From a delta proteobacterium NaphS2 (GTDB taxonomy: Bacteria; Desulfobacterota; DSM-4660; Desulfatiglandales; Desulfatiglandaceae), in assembly GCA_000179315.1 (NCBI GenBank), contig ADZZ01000404.1, positions 1 through 46,276 on the forward strand: 46,276 nucleotides of DNA, given 5' to 3'. Under the pieces are notes generated by a model. That model did not search any database and was not told where the DNA came from. It saw only the letters and a list, made by a program, of their open reading frames with translations. This document shows, piece by piece, positions 31,803 through 40,777 of the stretch; position 1 is the first letter of the stretch; each line of letters opens with the position of its first letter. The position numbers and the translations under genes are program-made.

Positions 31803-32933
31803 TCAATGTCGGCTTATGTCCCCAAAAAGGTCCACTATTTTCCGGGCCCGTTTCTCCCATGTATATTTTTCAAGGAATTCCGCCCGTGCTGTTTTGCCCA
31901 ATCTCATTCGCAAAGCGCTGTCATGATCCAAACGCCTCAATGCCTTTTCCCATGCGGAAAGATCGCGGGGGTCCACAAGCAATGCGTTTCGTTCATGTTG
32001 AAAAATCTCCCGGAGCACCGGCAGATCGGATGAAACGATGGGCAATCCGTAAGACATATACTCAAATGCCTTGAGGGGAGACATCCACTGCCCGATATCC
32101 CGCTTGTCATCGGCCAGCATGACCTGTTTCTGAGAGGGAAGCAAGGCCATATTGAACCGCTCATAATATCCATTCAACAGGTTATTCGAAACGAATCCAT
32201 GAAAAAAAAGATTGGGCGCCCTGCAAGTGTTTTGCCATCGTTCGATATCCAGATCTCTTCCGCCAACCACGTGGAAGTCATATTCCCCCAAGGTTTCGGC
32301 CAGAGCCTTCACCACTTCCATGCCCTTTCCCGGATACAGGTGTCCCACGTATCCAATTTGTAGAACACCCGGCCGGCCGGGCCACGGGTCGACGACCTTT
32401 TTCGATTTGGGCGGAATTTCGGCGGCATCGGGAATGACCCACAGGTTCACGTTAGCGAGCCATGGCAGGGCTCTTAGGTAGTCCTCCGCGAGGGCCTTGG
32501 TAATGGTGACAAGCCCGTGGAAGTTGGGACGACGGTACAAGTGCTCCTCGAACCAACGGCTCCCTTTATAGGAAAAAAGCCCGTGAGCTTCGTAAGCAAC
32601 GGGTCTTTTCGTAAGGCTCGCCGCCAGCAGCGCCTGGCTGTGCCGCCCATAAAATACATGGGGTAAACCGTGCCTCGCACAATAGAAAAGAGAACAAAAT
32701 GAAAAGTAATAGCCAAGGCCGTGAGAAAGATTCAAAGGATGAAACCGTACCAAACCAAAGGATCTATCCATGCCGTAAAACAGAAAGGGGTCCGTATGCT
32801 CATGGACGTTGGAAACGGCCAGCACCGTAACCTGGTGGCCCTGTTTGGCCAAGGCATGGGCCATTTTCATCACGTGCAGGGCGCTTGCAGCGCGGGATGG
32901 AATGGCGGTTCCCGATAAATAGTAGATCTTCAT
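31803..32933 (-). CDS. GT4-family glycosyltransferase (second paralog)
   Basis: 376 residues, GT-B fold: MKIYYLSGTAIPSRAASALH and GHQVTVLAV at the N-terminus; IGYVGHLYPGKGMEVVKALA, VVGGRDLDIERW and SPLKAFEYMSYGLPIVSSD in the donor half. The order and wording of motifs parallel the gene at 29240-30349, so the two arose by duplication and probably act on successive or similar sugars. The start has only a weak upstream GGA. It follows the transketolase gene by 27 bp in the same direction. Confidence 0.92.
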   Translation of the reverse strand: MKIYYLSGTAIPSRAASALHVMKMAHALAKQGHQVTVLAVSNVHEHTDPFLFYGMDRSFGLVRFHPLNLSHGLGYYFSFCSLFYCARHGLPHVFYGRHSQALLAASLTKRPVAYEAHGLFSYKGSRWFEEHLYRRPNFHGLVTITKALAEDYLRALPWLANVNLWVIPDAAEIPPKSKKVVDPWPGRPGVLQIGYVGHLYPGKGMEVVKALAETLGEYDFHVVGGRDLDIERWQNTCRAPNLFFHGFVSNNLLNGYYERFNMALLPSQKQVMLADDKRDIGQWMSPLKAFEYMSYGLPIVSSDLPVLREIFQHERNALLVDPRDLSAWEKALRRLDHDSALRMRLGKTARAEFLEKYTWEKRARKIVDLFGDISRH

Positions 32934-32960
32934 TGAAGGCGTTCCGGACCCGGCAAACTT

Positions 32961-34937
32961 TCAATCCATGTGAAAAAGTATCCGATTTGCAAGGGATGCG
33001 CCGTCCAGGCCATGAAAACGAAGGGCTTCGGCGGGCGTACCACACGCAGGATACCCCTCCACGGCAAACTTTACAAAAGACCGGGATCCCAGCCCTCCAG
33101 CGCCCACCATTTCATTGAGCAGAAAGTCGGCGAAACCACCCACCGGGGCATGATCCTCCAAAACAAAAACATGATCAACAGCATCCACCTGTTTCATCAT
33201 CCAATTACGGTCCATGCGATTCAACCATGGGCTGTTAATAACCCGAAGACCGATCCCTTTTTCCGCCAGCAGTTCGGACGTCGTCAGCGCTTCATGAATC
33301 ATGACCGGCCCATAGGCGAATAGCACGGCGTCGCCTCCATGGGCCAGGGAAACCCCTTTGCCTTTTTCCAGTCGATATCCTTCAGGAAGCATGATCTTTC
33401 TTGGGGAAGGCCCGATAATCAGGCGAATCATCACATTTTCCCGCGCCTCATTCACGGCATAATCCACTACCATGCGGGTCTCTTCCCCGTTACAGGGCTC
33501 TAGGATCTCACAATTGGGCAGTGCCCCGAAAAGGGAGATATCCCGGATGCTCTGGTGGGATTTACCGGGTCCGGCCGGAATCAGCCCGGCATAATGGCAC
33601 ACATAGATAATTTTCGTTTGCTCCCCGGCGTTATTGTATATCTGCTCATTGGCGCGGGAAGCCAGAAAGCTTGCAAAAGAATTGACAACGGGGAGCAACC
33701 CTTGTCGCGCAAGCCCCCCCGCCATGGATACCATATCCTGCTCGGCAATACCGTTTTCGATGAAACGGTCCGGATAGGCCAATTCAAACGCCCGAACCTT
33801 GCAGTCCGCGGCCAGGTCCGCATCCAGCACAATCATATCGTCCCGATGCCCGGCCAAATCCATCAAAGACTTTCCGTAGACTTCGGACACATATTCGTCC
33901 GTCACTTTTACAACGGATTGGTTTTCTATTTTGCTTTCCGGTTCCCCCTGGAGTGTGTAGAAAAGTTCCTTTTTTGAAGGGGGCGGCACCTCTTTAAGTG
34001 CGAAGGCGTCAAGACCCTCATCCGCCATCCGGCTGTTGATACGGGCTAGAATTTCCGAATGAGCCGCCATGAACGCGTCGTCGGGCGGCGCCCCCGCATG
34101 CCACCGATAAAAACCCGCCCCCTCCCGAAGGGCAAGGGGGTGTTCCATGAAAGAGACCCCGCGCCCTTTGATGGTGTCGGCAATCAATATTTTCGGGATG
34201 TCTTTCAGATGGCGAAACCGCTCAAACACCCGGGCCAAGGCATGCTGATCATGGCCGTCACATCGCGCCACCTCCCATCCGAAGGCGGAAAGTTTCTTTT
34301 CCAGATCCTGAAGGTTCACAATCCGGGCAACTTCTCTATCGGACTGCACCTTGTTGTGATCCACGATGACCGTGAGATTTCCGACCCCCTGCTGAACCGC
34401 TGACTGCATGGCTTCATAGTTCTGACCTTCCTGAAGCTCTCCATCCCCGGTCATGACGAAGACATGGCCGCCGCGACCCAGATATTGTTTTGCCCAGGCG
34501 ATCCCTCTCCCTTTGGAAATCCCCATTCCCAAGGACCCGGAATTGACTTCCACGCCGGGACAGGCAATATCCGGATGACCGTCCAGACCGCCGAAACGGC
34601 GCAGGTTGAATAATTTGTCCTCCGGCAAACGGCCCAGCGAAAAGAGGACGGCATAAAGCCCCGGTACATCGTGGCCCTTGGAAGAAAAATAAACGTCCCG
34701 ATCGGGATGATCCGGTCCGAGTTGTAAAGCGTTCATTTCTTCATAGTAGAGTCGAACCACAATATCCATGGCGCTGAAGCTGCTTCCGAGATGCCCGGAA
34801 CCCGCCTGTTTCACGGCCGCCAACGCATTGGCGCGGCACATGTCCGCCAAAAGACCCAATCGCCTGTTGGTATCCATCTCTGCCTTTTGTACCCGTTTGA
34901 ACGCTTCAAAGGGTATCATGGTGATGATTGTCGTCAT
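32961..34937 (-). CDS. Transketolase (fused full-length) within a glycan cluster
   Basis: 658 residues with both transketolase halves in one chain. The N-terminal half has SGHLGSSFSAMDI and the thiamine diphosphate motif GDGELQEGQNYEA...VDHN. The C-terminal half has the catalytic Glu region GIAEQDMVSMAGGLA and the C-terminal transketolase domain. It transfers two-carbon ketol units between sugar phosphates. The ATG at 34937 is chosen: it is one base after the stop of the CMP-sugar synthetase gene and AAAGG lies 6 nt upstream. The 39-codon upstream extension overlaps that gene. Its location between CMP-sugar synthetase and glycosyltransferase genes suggests a dedicated role in making a sugar precursor, not only central metabolism. 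Confidence 0.92.
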   Translation of the reverse strand: MTTIITMIPFEAFKRVQKAEMDTNRRLGLLADMCRANALAAVKQAGSGHLGSSFSAMDIVVRLYYEEMNALQLGPDHPDRDVYFSSKGHDVPGLYAVLFSLGRLPEDKLFNLRRFGGLDGHPDIACPGVEVNSGSLGMGISKGRGIAWAKQYLGRGGHVFVMTGDGELQEGQNYEAMQSAVQQGVGNLTVIVDHNKVQSDREVARIVNLQDLEKKLSAFGWEVARCDGHDQHALARVFERFRHLKDIPKILIADTIKGRGVSFMEHPLALREGAGFYRWHAGAPPDDAFMAAHSEILARINSRMADEGLDAFALKEVPPPSKKELFYTLQGEPESKIENQSVVKVTDEYVSEVYGKSLMDLAGHRDDMIVLDADLAADCKVRAFELAYPDRFIENGIAEQDMVSMAGGLARQGLLPVVNSFASFLASRANEQIYNNAGEQTKIIYVCHYAGLIPAGPGKSHQSIRDISLFGALPNCEILEPCNGEETRMVVDYAVNEARENVMIRLIIGPSPRKIMLPEGYRLEKGKGVSLAHGGDAVLFAYGPVMIHEALTTSELLAEKGIGLRVINSPWLNRMDRNWMMKQVDAVDHVFVLEDHAPVGGFADFLLNEMVGAGGLGSRSFVKFAVEGYPACGTPAEALRFHGLDGASLANRILFHMD

Positions 34938-34938
34938 T

Positions 34939-35691
34939 TCAGGCCTTTCTTTCAAACGGGGGAATGTCGATCTCCGGGAGGGACGCTTCATTGGAGGCGA
35001 GCAACGCTTCGGCAACCATCCAGTCCACGGGTCTATTGACGTCAAACCCCTCATATTCTTTGGTCAAAAACGGCATGACCGTATGCCCCGCGATGGTTTC
35101 GGTCTCATAGACAACCCTCGTCCAGGCAATTTCAAGGCTGGCATTCTGCACATGAACAAGGGGCAGCGACGGGTACTGGCTGCTGTGCCAGGGCTGTTCC
35201 GCGGGACCCAGGGGAAGCAGCGGGGTCATACGATTCCCCTGAATCACCCACATCTTCCCGGGATGCTCCGAACATTTCTCGACGGCCCGCAGTGAATCCA
35301 CACGCTGATCCGCATTGAATTCACGCCAGGCCCTTTGGATGGTCTCAGGCTGTCTGAAAGGGCTGGTGGGGCGAAGGATGCTGAAACAATCATAATTTCG
35401 ATGCATTTGTTTCAGGCGCTTCAGGGTATAAGAGACCCACTCAATATCGGGGGAGGTGGCACCGGCAATCTCCAAGGGGCGCAGAAATGGTAGATCCGCG
35501 CCATAGTGGCGGGCAATTTCAGCATAATACTCCGAATCGGTGGAGACCACCACATCCTTGAAAATTCCGCTCTTGACGGCGGCGCTGATGGTATAGGCCA
35601 GCAGCGGATGACATCCCAGATACCGCACGTTTTTATGGGAAATCCGGGTGGAACCCGAGCGGGCCGGTATGAGGGCGATGCAGTTGGGCAT
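34939..35691 (-). CDS. neuA: CMP-acylneuraminate (nonulosonate) cytidylyltransferase family protein
   Basis: 250 residues. The nucleotide-binding signature LIPARSGSTRISHKN is followed by LLAYTISAA, VVVSTDSE, LRPTSPFRQPETI, then the acceptor-binding region and GFDVNRPVDWMVAEALL at the end. This is the NeuA/PseF/LegF type that makes CMP-activated nine-carbon (or other 3-deoxy ketose) acids. It starts directly after the aldehyde dehydrogenase stop (TAAATG) and ends one base before the transketolase ATG, so it is tightly coupled in the operon with the NeuB-like synthase. The activated sugar is not known; gene symbol by family. Confidence 0.85.
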   Translation of the reverse strand: MPNCIALIPARSGSTRISHKNVRYLGCHPLLAYTISAAVKSGIFKDVVVSTDSEYYAEIARHYGADLPFLRPLEIAGATSPDIEWVSYTLKRLKQMHRNYDCFSILRPTSPFRQPETIQRAWREFNADQRVDSLRAVEKCSEHPGKMWVIQGNRMTPLLPLGPAEQPWHSSQYPSLPLVHVQNASLEIAWTRVVYETETIAGHTVMPFLTKEYEGFDVNRPVDWMVAEALLASNEASLPEIDIPPFERKA

Positions 35692-37161
35692 TTAGACTTT
35701 TCCCGGATCATGAATGATATTGATATATTTCAAATCGCTGTACACATCCATGGCTTCCAGTCCCGCCTCCCGCCAGCCGGTGCCTGAATTCTTTACCCCG
35801 CCGAAACCCATGTGGGGCTCGCTGCCGTGGGTACCGCCATTGATCACCACAACCCCGGCTTCAACCCGTTCGGCATATTCCATGGCCCGGTGAATGCTGC
35901 CGGTATGGATGGATGAGGTAAGGCCGAGCATTGAATGATTGGCAAGGGAAACAGCCGCATCAAAATCCGAAACCCGATAGAGGATCGTTATGGGACCGAA
36001 CAGTTCCTTTTGGGAAATCTCCGCATCCGGCGCCACATTTTCAAGAATGGTGGGAGCCATATAGTATCCCTCTCCATATTCCGGGCCGCTCAGACGATGC
36101 CCTCCCACCAGCACGGACGCACCATCCGCCACGGCCTGATCCACCTGGGCCAGCATGTTGTTGAGATGCCTCACATTGATGACAGGACCCAAGAAATCAC
36201 CGTCCCCGACACCAATCTTCAACCCTCTGGTGGATCGCACAAGCCGTTCCCTGAAATCCTCGTAAATTGCATCAAAGACGATCACGCGGCTGGCGGCGGC
36301 GCAGCGCTGGCCGGCGTTACTGAAGGCGGATGAAAGGACCCATTTTTCCGCATTGGCGAGATCCGCATCATCACATACAATGAGAGCGTTTTTTCCGCCC
36401 AGTTCCATACAGACTTTGGCCAGCCGTTCACCTGCAACCTTTTGTATAATGCACCCCGTCTCACTGGAGCCGGTAAAGCTGACCAGCGCTACATCCGGCG
36501 ATTCAACCAGAGGCCCTCCCGCTTCCGGACCCAGTCCCTGGACCAGATTGAAGACGCCGGGCGGCAATCCCGCATCCCTGCAGATCTCAGCGAACATGAA
36601 TGCCGTGGCCGGCGTGTCCTCCGAAGGCTTCATGATGGACACGTTGCCGCAGAACATGGATGGAAAGGCCTTCCAGGCCACATTGGCGATGGGGGTATTG
36701 GATGCAATGATCAGAGCGGCAATGCCCAGAGGCATCCGTTTTGTCAGGACTGTTCGGTGGGCCGTGCTCGCTGTGGTTGTTCTGCCATAGTTGCGTCGTC
36801 CTTCTCCGGCCACGAAAAAGCCCATCTCTATGGCGGCCTCGGTTTCCCCCATGGCATCCGCTTTGCTTTTTCCCGTCTCCATGGCGACAATTCCGGCAAT
36901 TTCATCCTTGCGGTCACACATACCCAGAGCAATGGCACGCATGATGTCTCCCCGCGCCACCACGGTTTTCTCACCCCATGATTGACGGGCCATGGCGGCC
37001 GCGCCAAGGGCCTTTTCCACATCAAGACCATTGGAACGGGCAACACGGCACAACACCTTCCCGTCGGCTGGGCCGTGCTTGTCCAACCATGTTCCCGTTT
37101 CGGGCGGGCACGGCTCATTATTGATCCAGTTCAAAATCTCTTTGGGAAACAATTGGTCCAT
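35692..37161 (-). CDS. Aldehyde dehydrogenase (NAD(P)-dependent) in the sugar cluster
   Basis: 489 residues, the full aldehyde dehydrogenase fold. Asn155 (ASNTP), the NAD-loop FTGSSETG (229-236), Glu253 in MELGGKN and the nucleophile Cys287 in NAGQRCAAA are all present, as is GPITILYRVSDFDAAV near the C-terminus. It oxidises an aldehyde to an acid, or with CoA the corresponding thioester; the substrate is unknown. AAGGAG 6 nt before the ATG. It lies between the SDR and CMP-sugar synthetase genes in one operon, so its substrate may be a sugar or sugar-derived aldehyde. Aldehyde dehydrogenases are not part of known sialic, legionaminic or pseudaminic acid pathways. Confidence 0.9.
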   Translation of the reverse strand: MDQLFPKEILNWINNEPCPPETGTWLDKHGPADGKVLCRVARSNGLDVEKALGAAAMARQSWGEKTVVARGDIMRAIALGMCDRKDEIAGIVAMETGKSKADAMGETEAAIEMGFFVAGEGRRNYGRTTTASTAHRTVLTKRMPLGIAALIIASNTPIANVAWKAFPSMFCGNVSIMKPSEDTPATAFMFAEICRDAGLPPGVFNLVQGLGPEAGGPLVESPDVALVSFTGSSETGCIIQKVAGERLAKVCMELGGKNALIVCDDADLANAEKWVLSSAFSNAGQRCAAASRVIVFDAIYEDFRERLVRSTRGLKIGVGDGDFLGPVINVRHLNNMLAQVDQAVADGASVLVGGHRLSGPEYGEGYYMAPTILENVAPDAEISQKELFGPITILYRVSDFDAAVSLANHSMLGLTSSIHTGSIHRAMEYAERVEAGVVVINGGTHGSEPHMGFGGVKNSGTGWREAGLEAMDVYSDLKYINIIHDPGKV

Positions 37162-37179
37162 GGATTGCTCCTTAAAAAT

Positions 37180-38019
37180 CTACCAGGCGGACCAGCCGCC
37201 ATCCACGATCATGTTTGATCCCGTCATGTAGGAGGACGCATCGGAGGCCAGAAAGAGGACGGCGCCACAGAGCTCATGGGCATGGGCCATCCGCCCCATG
37301 GGAATTCTGGCGCAATAGGCATCCAGGAATTCCCGAGGCTGATTGTTAAATACGCCCGCAAGGGTGAGGGTATTGACCCGCACCCCCTTTTTGGCCCAGT
37401 AGGTGGCCAGGTAGCGGGTCAGGTTAAGGATCGCTGATTTTGAAACCGAATAGGCCACCGGCTTGAAAAATGTTTCGCCGTTCCGGCGTCTGAAATCGTA
37501 AATGTCCTGGCACGGTGAAAGGATGCCGTAGGTACTCGAAATGTTGATAATGGCGCCTCGCCCTTTACCGGCCATTTTCTCGCCGATCACCTGACAGCAG
37601 ATAAGCGTTCCTTTCACATTGACATCCATGACCTTTTCAAAAGAAGACACGGGATAGGTTTCAAAGGGTCCCGCTTCCCCGGCAGGCGCATCCGGAGGTG
37701 AATCCAAAGCAGCATTGTTGATGAGGATATGGGGTTCCTCCCAGCGTTCCGCCACCGCCTCGGTTGCCGCTTTCACGGCCTCATGGTCGGTAATATCAAC
37801 CTTATAGCATGCAATACGCCCGTTTTCCAACCCTCTCTCGAAGGCAGCGTCGGCAAATTCCGTCTGGGTGGTGATATCAAACACCGCAACCCTTGCGCCC
37901 CTCTCGGAAAGCATCGCCGCATAGCCGGCCCCCAACTGTCCCATGCCGCCCGTGACCACCGCCACACGGCCCTTTACGCTGAACATGGGGTCATCTTTTA
38001 CCATGGGTACCATCTCCAC
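37180..38019 (-). CDS. Short-chain dehydrogenase/reductase (SDR)
   Basis: 279 residues, classical SDR. It has the TGGMGQLGAG cofactor loop (23-32), NNAAL (101-105), catalytic Ser161/162 and Tyr190-x3-Lys194 (AYSVSK), and a C-terminal MTGSNMIVDGGWSAW. A region with QDIYDFRRRNGETFFKP before the catalytic Tyr is longer than usual. It resembles SDRs encoded with NeuB/NeuA-type genes in flagellar and surface glycan loci. The GTG start is kept because AGGAG lies 6 nt before it; the ATG two codons later has its ribosome binding site too close. It likely interconverts an alcohol and a ketone on a sugar precursor. Confidence 0.87.
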   Translation of the reverse strand: MEMVPMVKDDPMFSVKGRVAVVTGGMGQLGAGYAAMLSERGARVAVFDITTQTEFADAAFERGLENGRIACYKVDITDHEAVKAATEAVAERWEEPHILINNAALDSPPDAPAGEAGPFETYPVSSFEKVMDVNVKGTLICCQVIGEKMAGKGRGAIINISSTYGILSPCQDIYDFRRRNGETFFKPVAYSVSKSAILNLTRYLATYWAKKGVRVNTLTLAGVFNNQPREFLDAYCARIPMGRMAHAHELCGAVLFLASDASSYMTGSNMIVDGGWSAW

Positions 38020-38092
38020 CCGGATCTCCTGAATTTATCGGGGCCATATTATTCTTTAAACCTGAGCAAACGACCGATTTTTGAGCCATTGG

Positions 38093-39139
38093 CTATTTCA
38101 AAATCTCGAAAGTTATGTTTTCATCCTGTTCCAGGTCTTTGATGACCCTTTTTCCGAGAACATTTTCCATCTCAAAGGGGGGCAGACCATCACCGGGTGA
38201 GCGGATCGCCACATCTTCAATGCCAAGCACCTGTCCCGATTTCAGCGGGTGGGCCGCCACCAACTTTTTTCCCATTTTGTGTAACGGTTTCGATTCGCAA
38301 TCAAGCGGTGCCTTCTCTTCCGACCCCAGGGCAAGGGAAACACGGTGCAAATCGCGAACCAGTTTCTGCATGCCCACCGGTTCCAGGGAAAAGGCATGAT
38401 CGGTCCCCTTGGAAGCCCGATTCAGGGTAAAATGCTTTTCAATTACCTGCGCGCCCAGAAGGTACCCCACAACCGCCATGGCAATTCCGTTCTGGTGATC
38501 TGAAAGACCGATCACCGCATCCGGAAAGAGGGTTTTATATAGGGTCAATACCCTCAAATTGAGATCCTCAACGCGGGCCGGATAGCTGGCGGTGCACTGC
38601 ATGATGCAAAGCTCGGGATTAATGGGCATGATGGTGTCATAGGCGCGTTTCACATCATCCAGGGTTCCCCCGCCCGTGCTCAAAAAAATCGGCTTTCCAA
38701 ATTCCGCCATATATTTTTGAAGGGGGGTGTTTTTCAGGTCCCCTGAGGCAATTTTGAATGCTGGCATATCGAGATCCATCAGAAAATCAATGCTTTCAAA
38801 ATCAAAGGCCGTTGAAAAAAACGTGATACCGATTTCCCGTGCGGTTTCTTGGAGTTCCAGATACTCTTCTCTGCCGAATTCAAGGGCTTCCCGGTGGGCC
38901 CCGTAGGTCTTGCCGAAACTGTTTTCGTGGTCGTACGGAGCATCGTATAATTCGCGGGTATACAACTTTCTATTGTTTCTTTTCTGCAGCTTGACCGCAT
39001 CCACCCCGCACCATTTGGCCACATGGAACATCTCTTTGGCTTTTTTCAGATCTCCCTGGTGGTTGTGGCCGATTTCCGCAACCACGTAACAGCGATTGGG
39101 ATCATTGATCGGCACACCGTTAACCCATATGGTTTTCAT
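38093..39139 (-). CDS. neuB: NeuB-family PEP-dependent sugar acid synthase
   Basis: 348 residues. The NeuB TIM barrel shows VAEIGHNHQGDLKKAKEM, DAVKLQKR, FFSTAFDFES, FKIASGDL, IGLSDHQNG and IEKHFTL followed by KGTDHAFSLEP. The C-terminal SAF/antifreeze-like domain (about 280-348, KSGQVLGIEDVAIRSPG) is also present. These enzymes condense phosphoenolpyruvate with an amino sugar aldose (ManNAc or analogues) to a 3-deoxy nonulosonic acid. AAAGGA 5 nt before the ATG fixes the start; the 30-codon upstream extension is not supported. It heads the minus-strand sugar operon, but UDP-GlcNAc epimerase, dehydratase and aminotransferase genes are absent from the window. Confidence 0.9.
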   Translation of the reverse strand: MKTIWVNGVPINDPNRCYVVAEIGHNHQGDLKKAKEMFHVAKWCGVDAVKLQKRNNRKLYTRELYDAPYDHENSFGKTYGAHREALEFGREEYLELQETAREIGITFFSTAFDFESIDFLMDLDMPAFKIASGDLKNTPLQKYMAEFGKPIFLSTGGGTLDDVKRAYDTIMPINPELCIMQCTASYPARVEDLNLRVLTLYKTLFPDAVIGLSDHQNGIAMAVVGYLLGAQVIEKHFTLNRASKGTDHAFSLEPVGMQKLVRDLHRVSLALGSEEKAPLDCESKPLHKMGKKLVAAHPLKSGQVLGIEDVAIRSPGDGLPPFEMENVLGKRVIKDLEQDENITFEILK

Positions 39140-39578
39140 TGAATTCCTTTCTTTATTGCGCCCTGATTCAAGGGTTGTTTTGAAAAACAGAACTTCCTTA
39201 TATCCCCACCGTGCGTGGCAAGGTATCAAATTAACTCCTGCAAAATCAAGTTATAGCTTGAGACAAGACCCAAAAATCAATGCACTGACGCGCAGGAATT
39301 TTCCAATAGAATCTTTATTGTTTTTCATACTGAGCGGCAACCCTTCTAATGGCAAAATTTTCAAAGATTCGTCTCCGGGCCGCCTTTCCCATGTCGGCCC
39401 GTTCAGACTGTCCTTTGAGCCAAAGATGCAACAAGCCGGATCAAACCTGACGACGGTTTGTCCGCCCCCTGCCAAGCATAAGGAATCGAACATTATTAAT
39501 TCGGTCAAGGATGCCGGGAAATCCTGGGGCTCAAAGATGGCACTGAAATTGGGAGGGTTGGACAAGACAAAATAGGAA
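39140..39578. other. Intergenic region before the neuB operon
   Basis: No supported gene. A minus-strand frame (39251-39565) begins with TTG without ribosome binding site. A near-palindrome TCAAG-N6-CTTGA (39246-39261) lies about 107 bp upstream of the neuB start and encloses a TATA-like core, so it could mark a promoter or operator. I see no strong terminator after the vWA gene, so read-through into the neuB operon is possible. Confidence 0.4.
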
Positions 39579-40772
39579 TCAGTTGTCGCTCATCAGATGC
39601 CCGACGGCCTTATCCAGACCGTCGATGGTCAGTTCAAACATGGGGAAAATTTCTCGAATCATATTGATGCTTCGGGTATAGGGCCATTCCGCCGCCATTT
39701 TGGGATTGATCCACACGCTATGGGGAAAAGTGTCGGCGATAAATTGAAGCCTTTCGTAACTGGGTCGACCGGATCTTTCCTCGATATGGATGCTGCCGTC
39801 GGTGGCCATCAGTTCATAAGGGGCCATGCTGGCGTCTCCCACGATAACCACCCGGGTTTCAGGATCTCTGCGTATCAGCTCGTCGACGGGCAACGGTTTC
39901 CTGTACCGGGCGGGATCCTTCCAGATCTGATCGTAAATGGTGTTGTGGAAGAAATAGGTGTTCACTTCTTTGAACTGGGCCCGCGCATAATTGAAAAGGG
40001 TCTGGACCATTTCGATGTAGGGATCCATGGACCAGCCGCCGTTGTCGATGGCCAGAAGAACTTTCAGGCGATCCTTTAGACCCCTTTCAAAAACGATTTC
40101 TATCTCACCCGCGTTTTTCATGGTTTGATAAATGGTCTCGTCAATGTTCACCACATCCTTTGGACCACTGGGCACCATATTCCGAAGCCGTTTAAGCGCT
40201 TCGCCGATCTGGGCCTGTGTCAGGGGGCCTTCCTGGGAATAGTCTTTGTATCGCCTGTCCATTGCCACTTTAATGGCCGATTTATTCCCGGAAACACCAC
40301 CTACCCGCATGCCTCCGGGATGATACCCTGAATGGCCCACCGGTGAAGTTCCCCCCGTGCCGATCCATTTGGAACCCCCGTGGTGCTCCTCTTTCTGCTC
40401 TTTGAGGCGGTCAAGGAAGTATTGGAGCAATTCTTCAGGGCTCAATTTATTGAGGGCCTCCTCATGCATGCCCAGCGCATCGGCAACCCCTTTGGGATCC
40501 TTCAACCATTCTTCCAGCATGGCCTGCGCCACCTGATCGAGTTCGAACGCCTCAGGTTCCTTTAACTCGGCACCCTCGAACCGATGTGCAAAAACCTGAT
40601 CATAAAGGTCGAAATATCTTTCACTTTTCACGAGGATGGACCTGGCCGCCGTGTAAAAATCGTCAATGGAGGTGATCAAACCCATTCGTAAGGCCTTTTG
40701 AAGGCGCAAAAAGCTGGTGGGAGATACCGGGATGCCGACTTTTCTCAAAAGAAAGAAGAAGCTGGTAAACAT
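39579..40772 (-). CDS. CoxE-like von Willebrand factor A domain protein with altered MIDAS
   Basis: 397 residues, cytoplasmic. The helical N-terminal part (about 1-200) includes a Gly/His-rich linker (about 130-163). The C-terminal vWA domain (about 235-390) starts with VLLAIDNGGWSM. The usual metal-ion-dependent adhesion motif DxSxS reads Asp243-x-Gly-x-Trp-Ser, so both classical Ser positions are changed. VIVGDASMAPYEL and SVWINP follow. vWA proteins of this type work with MoxR AAA+ ATPases in maturation or remodelling of target complexes. The MoxR gene ends 5 bp upstream in the same direction, confirming the pair. The client is unknown. Confidence 0.87.
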   Translation of the reverse strand: MFTSFFFLLRKVGIPVSPTSFLRLQKALRMGLITSIDDFYTAARSILVKSERYFDLYDQVFAHRFEGAELKEPEAFELDQVAQAMLEEWLKDPKGVADALGMHEEALNKLSPEELLQYFLDRLKEQKEEHHGGSKWIGTGGTSPVGHSGYHPGGMRVGGVSGNKSAIKVAMDRRYKDYSQEGPLTQAQIGEALKRLRNMVPSGPKDVVNIDETIYQTMKNAGEIEIVFERGLKDRLKVLLAIDNGGWSMDPYIEMVQTLFNYARAQFKEVNTYFFHNTIYDQIWKDPARYRKPLPVDELIRRDPETRVVIVGDASMAPYELMATDGSIHIEERSGRPSYERLQFIADTFPHSVWINPKMAAEWPYTRSINMIREIFPMFELTIDGLDKAVGHLMSDN

Positions 40773-40777
40773 GATTC

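Noticed and set aside
31475-32074. 199-codon plus-strand frame opposite the glycosyltransferase genes
   Set aside because: Antisense shadow of two genes with clear motifs; no Shine-Dalgarno.
39251-39565. 104-codon minus-strand frame between vWA and neuB genes
   Set aside because: TTG start without Shine-Dalgarno and no recognisable domain; the region also holds a promoter-like palindrome.
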